From JACVRW01 sp035645115 (GTDB lineage: Bacteria > Actinomycetota > Thermoleophilia > Solirubrobacterales > Thermoleophilaceae): DNA of 36,132 nucleotides. The position numbers and the translations under genes were made by a program. The stretch is taken from NCBI GenBank assembly GCA_035645115.1, contig DASQNF010000017.1, forward strand, positions 1 to 36,132. Reading direction: 5' to 3'. The notes beneath the pieces are model-generated. The model worked only from the letters and a program-made list of their open reading frames with translations, was not told the origin of the DNA and did not search any database. This document shows positions 1 to 8,202 of the stretch, in pieces; positions within the stretch are counted from its first letter, which is position 1; each line of letters starts with the position of its first letter.

Positions 1-528
1 CGCGGTGATCGCGAACATCAGCTTCAGCGCCTCGCCGACGCCGATCAGGTGGATCCCCACGAACACCGCGTAGAACACGAGGTAGACCGGCCAGCCGGCG
101 CTGATCCCGATGTCGAGCGACTCGACGTAGCCGCCGATGAACACGACGATCGCGGCCGGCGCGATCGCGTACTCGATCAGGATCGCCGTGCCGGTGGCGA
201 AGCCGCCCGTCGGCCCGAGCGCGCGGCGCGCGAACGCGTAGCCGGCGCCCGTCACCGGCAGCGCCGAGGAGAGCTCGGCCAGGCCGAGCACCATCCCGAA
301 GTACATGACCGCCATCAGGATGGTCGCAACCAGCAGGCCGCCCCAACCCCCCTCGGCGAGGCCGAAGTTCCAGCCGGCGAAGTCACCCGAGATGACGTAC
401 GCCACGCCCAGGCCGGCCAGCAGGACCCAGCCGGCTGCGCCGGAGCGCAGCTGGCGGCGCTCGAGGTAGTCCGTCCCGGCCGTCTCGTACTCGGCACGGT
501 GAACGCGCCGACGTCCCTCGCTAGCCAT
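1..528 (-). CDS. eat: Ethanolamine permease (APC family), N-terminal part, runs off left edge
   Basis: The first 176 residues of an amino-acid/polyamine/organocation permease are visible, starting at ATG 528..526; the rest lies beyond position 1. A strong AGGAGG ribosome site (535-540, read on the minus strand) precedes the ATG by 6 bases. After a hydrophilic start containing DYLERRQLRSGAAGW, the protein has hydrophobic helices including GLGVAYVISGDFAGWNFGL, LAELSSALPVTGAGYAFARR and TGTAILIEYAIAPAA, then GVGEALKLMF. This order and wording match the ethanolamine permease subfamily rather than general amino-acid permeases. The expected role is proton-coupled ethanolamine uptake across the cytoplasmic membrane. 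No ethanolamine ammonia-lyase gene is visible here; it could lie to the left. Substrate is inferred from family resemblance. Confidence 0.85.
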   Translation of the reverse strand, partial: MASEGRRRVHRAEYETAGTDYLERRQLRSGAAGWVLLAGLGVAYVISGDFAGWNFGLAEGGWGGLLVATILMAVMYFGMVLGLAELSSALPVTGAGYAFARRALGPTGGFATGTAILIEYAIAPAAIVVFIGGYVESLDIGISAGWPVYLVFYAVFVGIHLIGVGEALKLMFAITA

Positions 529-841
529 GCACCGCCTCCTCTTCCCTCCCCGCGGGGGAATGGTTCGAGCGTCCGAGCTTGAAATATCTACCCGGGGCGA
601 CCGGCGTGTCAAGCCCCGCGGGCAACGGCGCCCAACCGCCCCGCCACCGACCTGTTCGCCGCCGAGGTGCTGAGCTTCCTGGAGGGCGGCGGCGGGCGGT
701 CTGAGCTCAGTCACGCCGCCCAGGCGCGTCGTCGTCGAAGACGGACGACGACCCGGGTTGGACGCCGCGGCTGGTGTCTCGCGTGCGAGCCCTCCGCCGC
801 CGCTTTCGCGAAGCAGGAGTGCTCCGTGGAAGCGCTGTGGA

Positions 842-931
842 AGCGACAAACCGCAGCAGAGCGCAGCAGATATCTGCGGTTGATCGCTCGCCGAGCGGAT
901 TGAGCGACAGACCGCAGTAGACGGCAGCAGC
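842..931. repeat. Two-copy degenerate direct repeat with an embedded palindrome
   Basis: Copy A (842-870) and copy B (903-931) are 29 bases each, 61 bases apart, and agree at 24 of 29 positions; both begin AGCGACA and contain ACCGCAG and GCAGCAG. Copy A runs into the perfect 12-base palindrome GCAGATATCTGC (866-877), and CCGCAG (851-856) is mirrored by CTGCGG (874-879). Copy B abuts the tRNA remnant. This layout could be recombinase arm sites or decay of an inserted element; the function is unknown. Confidence 0.45.
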
Positions 932-932
932 T

Positions 933-982
933 GCTCGCGCCTTACAAGCAAGAGGTCGCCCGTTCGAGCCGGGCACCGCCCA
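933..982 (+). pseudogene. tRNA-Val(TAC) 3'-half remnant (possible att site)
   Basis: The segment matches the 3' half of an actinobacterial tRNA-Val(TAC). It has an anticodon loop CTTACAA (941-947), the variable-region string AGAGGTC, a perfect five-pair T-arm (GCCCG 958-962, loop TTCGAGC, CGGGC 970-974) and a 3' acceptor strand ACCGCCC (975-981) with discriminator A. The anticodon stem is degenerate (CGCGC against GCAAG). No D-arm or complementary 5' acceptor strand GGGCGGT is present in the 35 bases upstream. It therefore cannot be a working tRNA. Integrating elements often duplicate a tRNA 3' end, so an old attachment site is a reasonable reading, but it is inference. Confidence 0.6.
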
Positions 983-1053
983 TCGCCGCGAGTTCGCTTC
1001 GGGGGACCCTCGTGCGGCGTTATTGATTGGCGCCGCCACCCGAAGCGGCCTCG

Positions 1054-2631
1054 TTACGGCTTCGACGCGGCGGCGAGCGCGCCGCACAGGCGCTCACGAG
1101 CCTCCAATTCCGCCTCGATGGGAGTCACGACGAGCTCGTCGGCGACCGTCTCCACCCGGGCTCGCAGCGTTCTCGCGGCCCTTGCCGCACGTCGCCTGGC
1201 GCCGACGCCGTTCACGATTCTCGCGACCCACGCGATCAGCAGGCCGAGCGCGAGCCCGCCGACCAGCAGCAGGGTTGGGAGGGGCAGCCCCTCCAGCTCT
1301 GGGAGCGGAACCGCATCCTCGAGCTGAAGGAAGCCAAGCCCCACGATCAGCGCGAGCCACAGGGCTCCAGCCGCCGCGACGAGCGCGAGTGCTCGCTGCA
1401 GCGCGCCGACGAGCGACCACCACAACGGGCGACGCTGAGGCAGCTGAGCGCCGGCGATCGCCCGGTCGAGGCGCTCGGCGAGCTCGTCCTCGCGCGCGGT
1501 TGCCGCCGAGCGTACGAGGCCGGGCCAGGGCTCCGGAAGGCCCTCCGCGGAGCGCGACGCGACCGTGCGCACTGCAGAGTCCGCTTGCGAGCGCTGGACC
1601 CCGGTGGGAGCGGGAAGCGAGGTATGCACGTTCTCGTCGGCCTCCCCCTCGAGTCTCAGGCGCCGCAGCGGATCGGGGCGCAGCCGCCGGGCCCAGCGCA
1701 GCGGCGGCCAGCCGACGGCGAGGGTGCCGCGCCGCTCGTGGGCTCGCCCGACCGCGCGGACGACAAGGGGCACCCCGGCGACGTCGCCGAGGGCTGCGAC
1801 GAGACGCTCCCGGCCGGGTCGATCCACGCCCGCGGCCCTGCCGCGGCCGCAGCCGCAGCCGACGGCGAGCGCTTCCGCCGAGGCGGTGACATCGCCCGAG
1901 AGCCGCGTCATCGCCGCCCGGCGACGCGCGACCCGCTCATCGAGCAGCGCGCCGAGCGCCGCGAGCCCGTCAGCATTCGCGGCGGAGACGGCGAGCACGG
2001 GCACGCCTGAGAGGCCGTCCTGCTTTAGCAGCCGCTCCAGGTCGGCTTCGCAGCGCTCGAGGTCCCGGCGCGTCAGCCGGTCGGCCTGGTTCAGGACCAC
2101 GGCCATGGCGTCCGAGTGGGAGCGCAGGGGCCGCAGGTAGGCGTCGTGAAGCGAGGCGTCCGCGTACTTCTGAGGATCGACGACCCAGACGAGCAGGTCG
2201 ACGAGCCCGATCAGGCGATCAGCCTCGAGGCGATGGCTGCGCTCGACGGAGTCGAAGTCCGGCAGGTCGATGATCACGAGCCCGTCGCGGCGGGCGCCGT
2301 CGACCGAGTGGCGGATGCCGACATCGAGCCAGTCGAGCAACGCGTGCGGGTGCTCGCCCCAGACAGCGGCCGTGGCTGCCGCGGTCGTGGGACGCCGGAC
2401 GCTGACCCTCGCCAGTTCGCCACCGGCGAGCGCGTTGAAGAGCGATGACTTGCCGGCGCCGGTGGGTCCGGCGAGCGCGACGACGGTTGCCTCGGTCCCG
2501 AACTCGAGCCGCTCGCCGGCGCGGCGGATTACCTCGCGCGCGCGCTCGAGCGCGTCCCCGTCGAGCCGCCCCTCCGCGAGCTCGGCGGCGGTCGCGAGCG
2601 CGGCGAGGCGGCGATCGAGCGCGGTGCTCAC
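1054..2631 (-). CDS. Dynamin-like membrane GTPase (second of a pair)
   Basis: A 525-residue GTPase with a GTG start that overlaps the upstream partner's stop as GTGA (2628-2631), so translation is probably coupled. The P-loop GPTGAGKSS is at residues 55-63, followed by a G3 motif DLPDFD and a G4 motif NQAD in place of NKxD. Two hydrophobic helices lie near residues 415-436 and 451-473, with a basic C-terminal tail. This is the architecture of bacterial dynamin-family or YfjP-like GTPases, which bind and remodel membrane. Streptomyces encodes a comparable pair, DynA/DynB, acting in sporulation septation. A role in division or membrane protection here is inference. The middle region (about 250-400) is arginine-rich and poorly conserved. 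Confidence 0.8.
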   Translation of the reverse strand: MSTALDRRLAALATAAELAEGRLDGDALERAREVIRRAGERLEFGTEATVVALAGPTGAGKSSLFNALAGGELARVSVRRPTTAAATAAVWGEHPHALLDWLDVGIRHSVDGARRDGLVIIDLPDFDSVERSHRLEADRLIGLVDLLVWVVDPQKYADASLHDAYLRPLRSHSDAMAVVLNQADRLTRRDLERCEADLERLLKQDGLSGVPVLAVSAANADGLAALGALLDERVARRRAAMTRLSGDVTASAEALAVGCGCGRGRAAGVDRPGRERLVAALGDVAGVPLVVRAVGRAHERRGTLAVGWPPLRWARRLRPDPLRRLRLEGEADENVHTSLPAPTGVQRSQADSAVRTVASRSAEGLPEPWPGLVRSAATAREDELAERLDRAIAGAQLPQRRPLWWSLVGALQRALALVAAAGALWLALIVGLGFLQLEDAVPLPELEGLPLPTLLLVGGLALGLLIAWVARIVNGVGARRRAARAARTLRARVETVADELVVTPIEAELEARERLCGALAAASKP

Positions 2632-4292
2632 CGGGCGGCGCTCACCGCCGCGAGCGCCTCGCGCAAGGCGTCGGCGCCTTCGGGCGGGGGCGTCACTCGG
2701 TCGAGCAGACCTTCGAATCGCGCTGCCTCGCCTTCGAGCAGCCGCTCGACCCGCGCAAGCAGATCCTCGCGCGCGCGCGCCGCCAGCGAGCGCACCGCCT
2801 GATCGCCGAAGATCGCCTCGAGCACCTTTTGGCTGAGCGCGCTGGTGCCGCCGGCGACCACGAGCTCAGCCCCGCTCAGCCCGGCTGAATGCACGAAGAC
2901 CGCGAGCATCACCGTTAGGCCGGCGCCGTTCACGCCCAGCGAGGCCAGCCGCGCGGTCGCTCGCTTGTCCGCCCCCTCGGCGGAGACGAGCTGGAAGACG
3001 AAACCCTGCCACTCGCGGACCTCGGCGCTCGTGCGCTCGAGCAGGTTGCCCGACGCCGCGTCGAGCCGATCGGCGCCGCCGAGCAGCGCGCGTCCGGCGC
3101 CACTCGCCTGCCAGGCGGCCGCCGCCCGCTGCGCTGCGCGGTCCGCCGCGGCGTGAACGACGCCGTCGACGCTCGTCTCCACCGCCGCCGTCAGCTCTAC
3201 GTCTCCGGGCGGCCGGCCGCTCGCCAGCGCTCGCAGGCGATCGCGAAGCCAGCCGATCCGCGACTCGATAGCGCGCATGACCTCGCCGGTGCCGACGACG
3301 TCGTACCAGCGCGCGAGCACCTCGCCGCGAAGCAGCGAGCCGCTGCGAATCGCCTCGTCGACCTCCTCGACGGCCCGCTCGTAGGCGCTCTCGACCTCGC
3401 CTCGGAGCTCCTCCGCGAACGCCTGCTGCTCGTCGACCGCGTCGGCGATCCTGCGGACCCGACCGTCGAGACTCGCCAGTGCGCCGCGCAGCGTCCGGCG
3501 GGCCAGCTCCGCTCGCGAGTCGGCATCGGCGGCAAGCCGGTCTAGCCAGCCGCCGACCGGCGCCAGCGCCTCCGGCGCTAGCAACCCTTCCGCCAGCTCG
3601 CTCTCGGCGATCGTCAGGACTTCTGCGTCACCGAGCCCACGCTCGGCGAGCATGGCGCGGAGGTGGTCCTCGACCTCGCCCGCCCCCGGCGGCACGCGGT
3701 TGAGGACGATGGAGAGGGCCGTCCCGCGCTCGCGCGCGCGGTGCAGCAGCTCCCACGGCACCGCGTCGGCGTAGCGCGCGGCCGTGGTAACGAAGAGCCA
3801 CGCGTCGGCGGCCGCGAACAGCTGGCGTGCGAGATCGCGGTTGGCCTCCACCACCGAGTCGATGTCCGGCGAGTCCAACAGCGCCAGGCCCGGGGCGATG
3901 CCGTCAGTCGGCGCGATCGTCAGACCACCCGCGCCTGCCTCGCCACCGTGAGTTCGAGGGAAGCCCGGGAGCACCCGATCACCCTCGAAGAAGCGGACCT
4001 CCGTCGGATGGCAGACGAGCACGGGCGCACGCGTCGTTGGGCGGAGGACCCCGGACGGACTTACCTCAGCACCTACGAGCGAGTTCACGATCGTCGACTT
4101 GCCGGCCCCGGTGGAGCCGCCGACGACGATCAAGAGCGGAGCGTCCATCTGCCGCAACCGCGGCAGGAGGTAGTCACCGATCTGGCCGACCAGCTCGTCG
4201 CGGAGCAGCCGCGCCTCGGGCGCAGCCGGCAGCTCGAGCGCGAGCCGCGCCGTCCGCGCCTCCGCGCGAAGGCGTTCGAGCGGCTCGAGCAA
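2628..4292 (-). CDS. Dynamin-like GTPase (first of a pair)
   Basis: A 554-residue GTPase with P-loop GGSTGAGKST at residues 58-67, a G2-like conserved LRPTTRAPVLVCHP stretch and a G3 motif LLDSPDID. The G4 position reads LNRVPPG, so the guanine-specificity NKxD is degenerate. Long helical segments follow (about 270-330), then a moderately hydrophobic stretch near 450-485 that could touch the membrane. I chose the TTG at 4292 because the residues from it (LEPLERLRAEAR) belong to the conserved N-terminus of this family; no strong ribosome site is visible. It overlaps the next GTPase by four bases. Paired bacterial dynamins often form hetero-oligomers, so these two are likely partners. Exact cellular function is unknown. 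Confidence 0.8.
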   Translation of the reverse strand: MLEPLERLRAEARTARLALELPAAPEARLLRDELVGQIGDYLLPRLRQMDAPLLIVVGGSTGAGKSTIVNSLVGAEVSPSGVLRPTTRAPVLVCHPTEVRFFEGDRVLPGFPRTHGGEAGAGGLTIAPTDGIAPGLALLDSPDIDSVVEANRDLARQLFAAADAWLFVTTAARYADAVPWELLHRARERGTALSIVLNRVPPGAGEVEDHLRAMLAERGLGDAEVLTIAESELAEGLLAPEALAPVGGWLDRLAADADSRAELARRTLRGALASLDGRVRRIADAVDEQQAFAEELRGEVESAYERAVEEVDEAIRSGSLLRGEVLARWYDVVGTGEVMRAIESRIGWLRDRLRALASGRPPGDVELTAAVETSVDGVVHAAADRAAQRAAAAWQASGAGRALLGGADRLDAASGNLLERTSAEVREWQGFVFQLVSAEGADKRATARLASLGVNGAGLTVMLAVFVHSAGLSGAELVVAGGTSALSQKVLEAIFGDQAVRSLAARAREDLLARVERLLEGEAARFEGLLDRVTPPPEGADALREALAAVSAAR

Positions 4293-4436
4293 AGCGGCGC
4301 TGGGGTCGATTCGCTTCCCCTACCCCCAAGTTGGCCGGGTTAGCCGCTTTCGGCGGGGATGGCCGTCCGGCCTATCCGCCCGCAGTCAACCGGCGGTCGC
4401 CGGAGCATGCGCGCCCTGGCCGGGCCGGCGTGGGGT

Positions 4437-4754
4437 CTAGGTGGGGGGCTTCGATCCGCGGAGGCCGTAGTGGCTGTAGAGCTGAGCCTCCTCGGACTCC
4501 GACAGTTCGCCATCGCGGCTCACGCCCGGAGCGTCCTTCACATGTTCCTTGCTGAACGGCACCTGGACGTCCTCGCCCGCCGGTGTTGCGCCTGCCAGCG
4601 GGACGAAGCTCGAGATTGTCCCGAACAGCCCGGTGTCCACGATCGCCCACTCGGGGTTGCCGGTCTGGTCGGGGTAGATCTCCTCCAGCCTGCCGATCTT
4701 GTCGCCGTCGCTGTCGATGACATAACGGCCCCGCCAGCTGTACACGTCACTCAT
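4437..4754 (-). CDS. PRC-barrel domain protein
   Basis: A 105-residue soluble protein from ATG 4754. The N-terminal 75 residues show the PRC-barrel beta-strand pattern (YVIDSDGDKIGRLEEIYPD, PEWAIVDTGLFG, FVPLAGA, VQVPFSKEHVKDAP), followed by a short acidic helix SESEEAQLYSHYG and an unstructured tail. PRC-barrels occur in RimM and photosynthetic reaction-centre subunit H; stand-alone copies like this are common in actinobacteria, many of unknown function. There is no clear ribosome site: a five-pair hairpin (GGTAG/CTACC, 4756-4769) sits directly before the ATG. It lies 71 bases downstream of the MFS gene on the same strand and could be co-transcribed with it. Confidence 0.8.
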   Translation of the reverse strand: MSDVYSWRGRYVIDSDGDKIGRLEEIYPDQTGNPEWAIVDTGLFGTISSFVPLAGATPAGEDVQVPFSKEHVKDAPGVSRDGELSESEEAQLYSHYGLRGSKPPT

Positions 4755-4825
4755 CGGTAGTCAGCTACCCGAGTTTTCGTGCGTCATTCAGTCCTGCCTC
4801 AGTCGGAGGGCGCCCAGGGCTCCGC

Positions 4826-6487
4826 TCAGCCTGACCCGCGACCGCGCGGATCGAAAGTGCCTAGCCGCTCGTCCACCAGGGTTTCGGCTTCTCGCGCGCT
4901 CGATTGATAGCCGATCACGGCGGACAGGAAGTGGCGCCGTTCGAGCGCGTAGAGCCGTAGCGCCGTGCGCGCGCGCACCGTGGTCGTGCGTGGGGTTTCG
5001 TGGAGTAGCGCGATCTCGCCGAAGCCATCGCCGGGGCCGATCGTGCGGATGCGCCGGCCATCGCCGATCACGTCGGCCTCGCCGTCCTCGATCACGTAGA
5101 AGCGATCGCCGGGGTCGCCCTGGTGGAAGATCTCCTCGCCGGCGGCGAAGTGCGTGTGGTCGACGTGCTGCGCGAGGTTGTCGATCGCCGGCATCGGCAG
5201 CGGGCGGAAGATGGAGACCTTGTTGAGCACCTCGACCTCCTCGTCCCGGTGCGCTATCGAGGCGTCGATGGCCCGGAGGCGCCGCCAGGCGAGCGCGACA
5301 ACGGCTGGTGCCACCAGTCCGAGCGCGGCCAGGGCGCCTCTGACCCCCAGCAGGTCGATCGCCAACGGCGTGACAAGTGAGCCGAGCGCCACCGTCAGAG
5401 CGCCCAAGCTCTCGAGCGCGCCGAACACGCGGGCGAGCAACTCCTCCGGCACGAGCCGCGGAACGAGCGTGAACACGCCGACGTCTACGAGCGCGTTGCC
5501 TACGCCGATCACCCCCAACAGGGCCAGCACCACTGGCTCGGACGGGAGCGCACCGATCAGGATGAGCGGCAGGCCCCAGAGCGCCACGCCGATGCCCTCC
5601 ACTGCGGCGAGCCGCCGACCGCTCACGAGCATCGAGGCACCCAGCGATCCAGCAACCGCACCTGCCCCCACGGCCGCCGTCAGAACACCCACCCCGGGGG
5701 AACCCATCCCCAGCAGCTCGAGCGCTACCACCACCAGGAACACGTTCAGGAAGCCGCGCGTCAGCGTCTGCCCGAGCACCACTCCTATCGCCAGCCCGAC
5801 AGAGCGATAGCGCGCGAGCGCGCGGAAGCCGTCAGCGGTCTCGTGCAAGATCCGCCGCAGCGGCTGGGGCCGGCCGCGCGGCGGCGCCTCGTACGACAGC
5901 CCCAGGACGAGCACGCCCGAGGTGAGCGACAGCGCTGCAGCGAGCCCGAACACCGCTGCCGAGCTGCCAAGCTCGAGGAGCAGCGCGGCTGCGAGCGGGC
6001 CGAGCAACGTGCTGAGCGAATCGAGAAGCCCGCGCACCACGTTCGCGCTCGTCAGCTCGAGCGGGCTCTTGCACAGCGCCGGCAGCAACGCAGAGTGGGC
6101 CGGGCGGAACACCGTGAAGGCGACCGTGGCGAGCAGCGCGAGCGCGTACACCGCGATGTTCGGCCCGGCGCCGGCGAGCAGCAGCGCCGCAGCGGCGGTC
6201 GCAGCGGCGCGGATGACGCACGACCACAGCAGCACGCGGTCCCGCGGGAAGCGGTCGGCGAGGGTGGTGCCGAGCGGCGCGAGGAAGGCTGAGGGAGCCA
6301 TGCGCGCGAAAGCCACCACTCCCACGGCGGTTGCGCCACCGTCACGAAACGCCACCACACCGAGCGCCACCGTGAACGCCCACTCCGCCGTCCAGGCCGC
6401 ACCGAACGCCAACTGCGCGCGCAGCAAGCTGGGGTTCCGCGCTGTGGCAGAGAAGGCCAGCGTCGATTCCGCGAGCCGCTTCCTCAT
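4826..6487 (-). CDS. MFS transporter fused to C-terminal cyclic-nucleotide-binding domain
   Basis: The first roughly 415 residues are a major-facilitator transporter with about 12 membrane helices (for example TAVGVVAFARMAPSAFLAPL and a cytoplasmic loop LADRFPRDRV typical of the A motif). The last 130 residues are a cNMP-binding domain: FHQGDPGDRFYVIEDGEADV, then the phosphate-binding cassette FGEIALLHETPRTTTV with its Arg retained. Binding of cAMP or a similar ligand would be cytoplasmic and could gate export, but the cargo is unknown. I prefer the ATG at 6487 over an upstream in-frame GTG at 6514; neither has a good ribosome site. The gene is divergent from the aldolase across about 140 bases. 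Confidence 0.85.
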   Translation of the reverse strand: MRKRLAESTLAFSATARNPSLLRAQLAFGAAWTAEWAFTVALGVVAFRDGGATAVGVVAFARMAPSAFLAPLGTTLADRFPRDRVLLWSCVIRAAATAAAALLLAGAGPNIAVYALALLATVAFTVFRPAHSALLPALCKSPLELTSANVVRGLLDSLSTLLGPLAAALLLELGSSAAVFGLAAALSLTSGVLVLGLSYEAPPRGRPQPLRRILHETADGFRALARYRSVGLAIGVVLGQTLTRGFLNVFLVVVALELLGMGSPGVGVLTAAVGAGAVAGSLGASMLVSGRRLAAVEGIGVALWGLPLILIGALPSEPVVLALLGVIGVGNALVDVGVFTLVPRLVPEELLARVFGALESLGALTVALGSLVTPLAIDLLGVRGALAALGLVAPAVVALAWRRLRAIDASIAHRDEEVEVLNKVSIFRPLPMPAIDNLAQHVDHTHFAAGEEIFHQGDPGDRFYVIEDGEADVIGDGRRIRTIGPGDGFGEIALLHETPRTTTVRARTALRLYALERRHFLSAVIGYQSSAREAETLVDERLGTFDPRGRGSG

Positions 6488-6627
6488 CGGGACCGAAACG
6501 GCGGATTCGACCACCGCCCGCGATCGGCGTCAAGCGCGAACGACCCCGACCCCACGGCCGGTGGGCGGTCTGGCCGGCGACGTGGTGAAATCCGGCCCGT
6601 GGAGGCGGACTCTGGGGCAGGCGAAGC

Positions 6628-7386
6628 GTGAGCCGGGGCGAGGCGCTCCGCCGCCGGCTGGGCGAGCCTCCGGCGAGCGTTGGCTTGTGGGCCGCTGTGC
6701 CGTCGACCGTCACGGCTCAGGCCGCGGCGTTGGCGGGCGCCGACTACGTGGTGGTCGACGAGCAGCACGGTGTCGTTGGGCCGACGGAGCTGCTCGCGAT
6801 GCTGGCGGCGATCGAGATGAGCGGCGCTGCGCCGCTGGTGCGTGTTGCACGCAATGAGCCCTGGACGATCGGGCGTGCGCTAGACCTCGGTGCGCATGGG
6901 GTGATCGTGCCGCTGGTCAACGATGCCGACGAGGCCGCCGCCACGGTCGCAGCCTGCCGCTACGCGCCCGCCGGAGTGCGGTCGTGGGGGGTCGTGCGGG
7001 GAGAGCCGGATCCGGCGCCGCTGTGCCTGGTGATGGTCGAGACCCGGTCAGCCCTCGACAACCTGCACTCGATCGCGCGCACGCCGGGCCTCGATGGGCT
7101 CTATGTCGGCCCGTCCGATCTGGCGCTCGGGCTCAACCTGCAGCCGACCGGGGTGATCGAGCACCGGGAGGTGCTCGAGGCGATCGGCGAGGTGCGCGCG
7201 GCGTGTGGTCGGGAGGGGCGCATCGCAGGCGTGCACTGCCTCAGCGTGGATGACGCCGCGCGCTTCGTGCGCGACGGCGTCGAGATGGTCACCGCGGGAT
7301 CTGACGTCGTTCACCTGCGCCGGGCGCTGGCGAACGCCATAGCCACCGCGCGCGGTGAGCCGCGTGGCGGTCAAGCTCCCTCCTGA
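6628..7386 (+). CDS. HpcH/HpaI family class II aldolase/lyase
   Basis: A 252-residue TIM-barrel enzyme of the HpcH/HpaI family, which performs metal-dependent retro-aldol cleavage of 2-keto-3-deoxy acids to pyruvate plus an aldehyde. Visible key residues are DEQHG with the catalytic-type His47, Arg72 (VRVARNEPW), and the metal ligands Glu138 (VMVETR) and Asp164 (YVGPSDLALG). The loop between RSWG and the metal Glu is about a dozen residues shorter than in typical members, so substrate specificity cannot be named. It starts at GTG 6628 with only a weak ribosome site. No sugar-acid pathway genes adjoin it; neighbours are the MFS-cNMP gene (divergent) and the TetR gene (convergent). Confidence 0.85.
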   Translation: MSRGEALRRRLGEPPASVGLWAAVPSTVTAQAAALAGADYVVVDEQHGVVGPTELLAMLAAIEMSGAAPLVRVARNEPWTIGRALDLGAHGVIVPLVNDADEAAATVAACRYAPAGVRSWGVVRGEPDPAPLCLVMVETRSALDNLHSIARTPGLDGLYVGPSDLALGLNLQPTGVIEHREVLEAIGEVRAACGREGRIAGVHCLSVDDAARFVRDGVEMVTAGSDVVHLRRALANAIATARGEPRGGQAPS

Positions 7387-7482
7387 ACCTCCCGTCGTGT
7401 GTGCCCCCGCCCACGAAACGGCCGCTAGTCCGCTCGACTGAGAAGCCAATACTCATGCACAGGGGACGATCGGCGCGGGTGG

Positions 7483-8103
7483 TCAAGCGTCCCGGAGCCT
7501 GTCGAGCCCATCGAGGATGAGGTCGAGGCCGAACAGGAATTCGGTGGCGTAGTCGTACCCGGTGTCGGCGACGTAGCCCCCGACCACCTCGACGAGGTGC
7601 GGGTAGTTACCGAGGACCGCCTCGTACTCGCGCATCTGCCGCTTCGCCTCCGCCGCGAAGTCGGTCGCGCTCTCCGACGCCATGTCCCTCTCTTGGAGTG
7701 CGAACCCGTAGATGTAGGCGTCCTGGACGGAGTATGCGTGGACGGTCATCTCGATCGAGAAGCCGGCGCCCCGCAGGCAGCCGAGCACCGCGTTGTGGAG
7801 GCTGAGGTTCGCCGGCCCGTGGCTGGCCCGCCCCTCCATCAGGCCGATCGCCCAACGGTGCCGCGCGAGGGCGTCTCGCGTCGATACCGCCCGTTTGCGC
7901 AGCGCCGTCTTCCAGTCGACGTCTGTCGGCGGGAGCTCGATCTCGCCGAAGACGATGTCGATCATGCCGTCGAGCAGGTCGTCCTTGCTGGCGACGTGGT
8001 TGTAAAGGGACATCGCCTCGACGCCGAGCTCCTTCGCGAGCCTGCGCATCGTCAGCGACTCGAAGCCGCGCTCATCTGCAAGGGCGACTGCTGCGCGCAG
8101 CAC
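7483..8103 (-). CDS. TetR-family repressor (TetR_C_1 type)
   Basis: The helix-turn-helix is at the start (LTMRRLAKELGVEAMSLYNHVASKDDLL), followed by the all-helical ligand-binding domain of the classical TetR subgroup. GTG 8103 is the last canonical start but has no ribosome site and would cut into helix 1. The open frame continues upstream through RRLSRERVLRAAVALADERG, as family members do. A perfect AGGAGG (8175-8180, minus strand) sits 8 bases before an ATC codon at 8166, so translation may begin at ATC, giving about 21 extra residues. It is divergent from the DUF4389 gene, with two operator-like sites between. It probably represses that gene and perhaps itself; the ligand is unknown. Confidence 0.85.
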   Translation of the reverse strand: MLRAAVALADERGFESLTMRRLAKELGVEAMSLYNHVASKDDLLDGMIDIVFGEIELPPTDVDWKTALRKRAVSTRDALARHRWAIGLMEGRASHGPANLSLHNAVLGCLRGAGFSIEMTVHAYSVQDAYIYGFALQERDMASESATDFAAEAKRQMREYEAVLGNYPHLVEVVGGYVADTGYDYATEFLFGLDLILDGLDRLRDA

Positions 8104-8202
8104 CCGTTCCCGGCTCAGCCGCCGGGGCCGTCGTCGCTCCCGGCTCGGTGCGGCTCGCGTTGAGATCTGGATCGCCTCCTTGGATATGAACGGGGGGTGG
8201 GC

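Larger units (their letters stand above)
529..1053. other. Gene-poor gap with degenerate tRNA/integration-like signals
   Basis: No convincing gene lies between the permease start and the stop of the GTPase gene. A 78-codon open frame at 667-903 has arginine-rich, low-complexity composition and no ribosome site, so it is not called. The gap contains a degenerate direct repeat (842-931) and a tRNA 3'-half remnant (933-982), annotated separately. No integrase or transposase gene is seen beside them. Confidence 0.6.

Noticed and set aside
667..903. 78-codon open frame in the left gap
   Set aside because: Arginine-rich, no ribosome site, ends inside the direct repeat.
900..985. Complete tRNA-Val gene
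   Set aside because: No D-arm and no 5' acceptor strand; the anticodon stem is mismatched.
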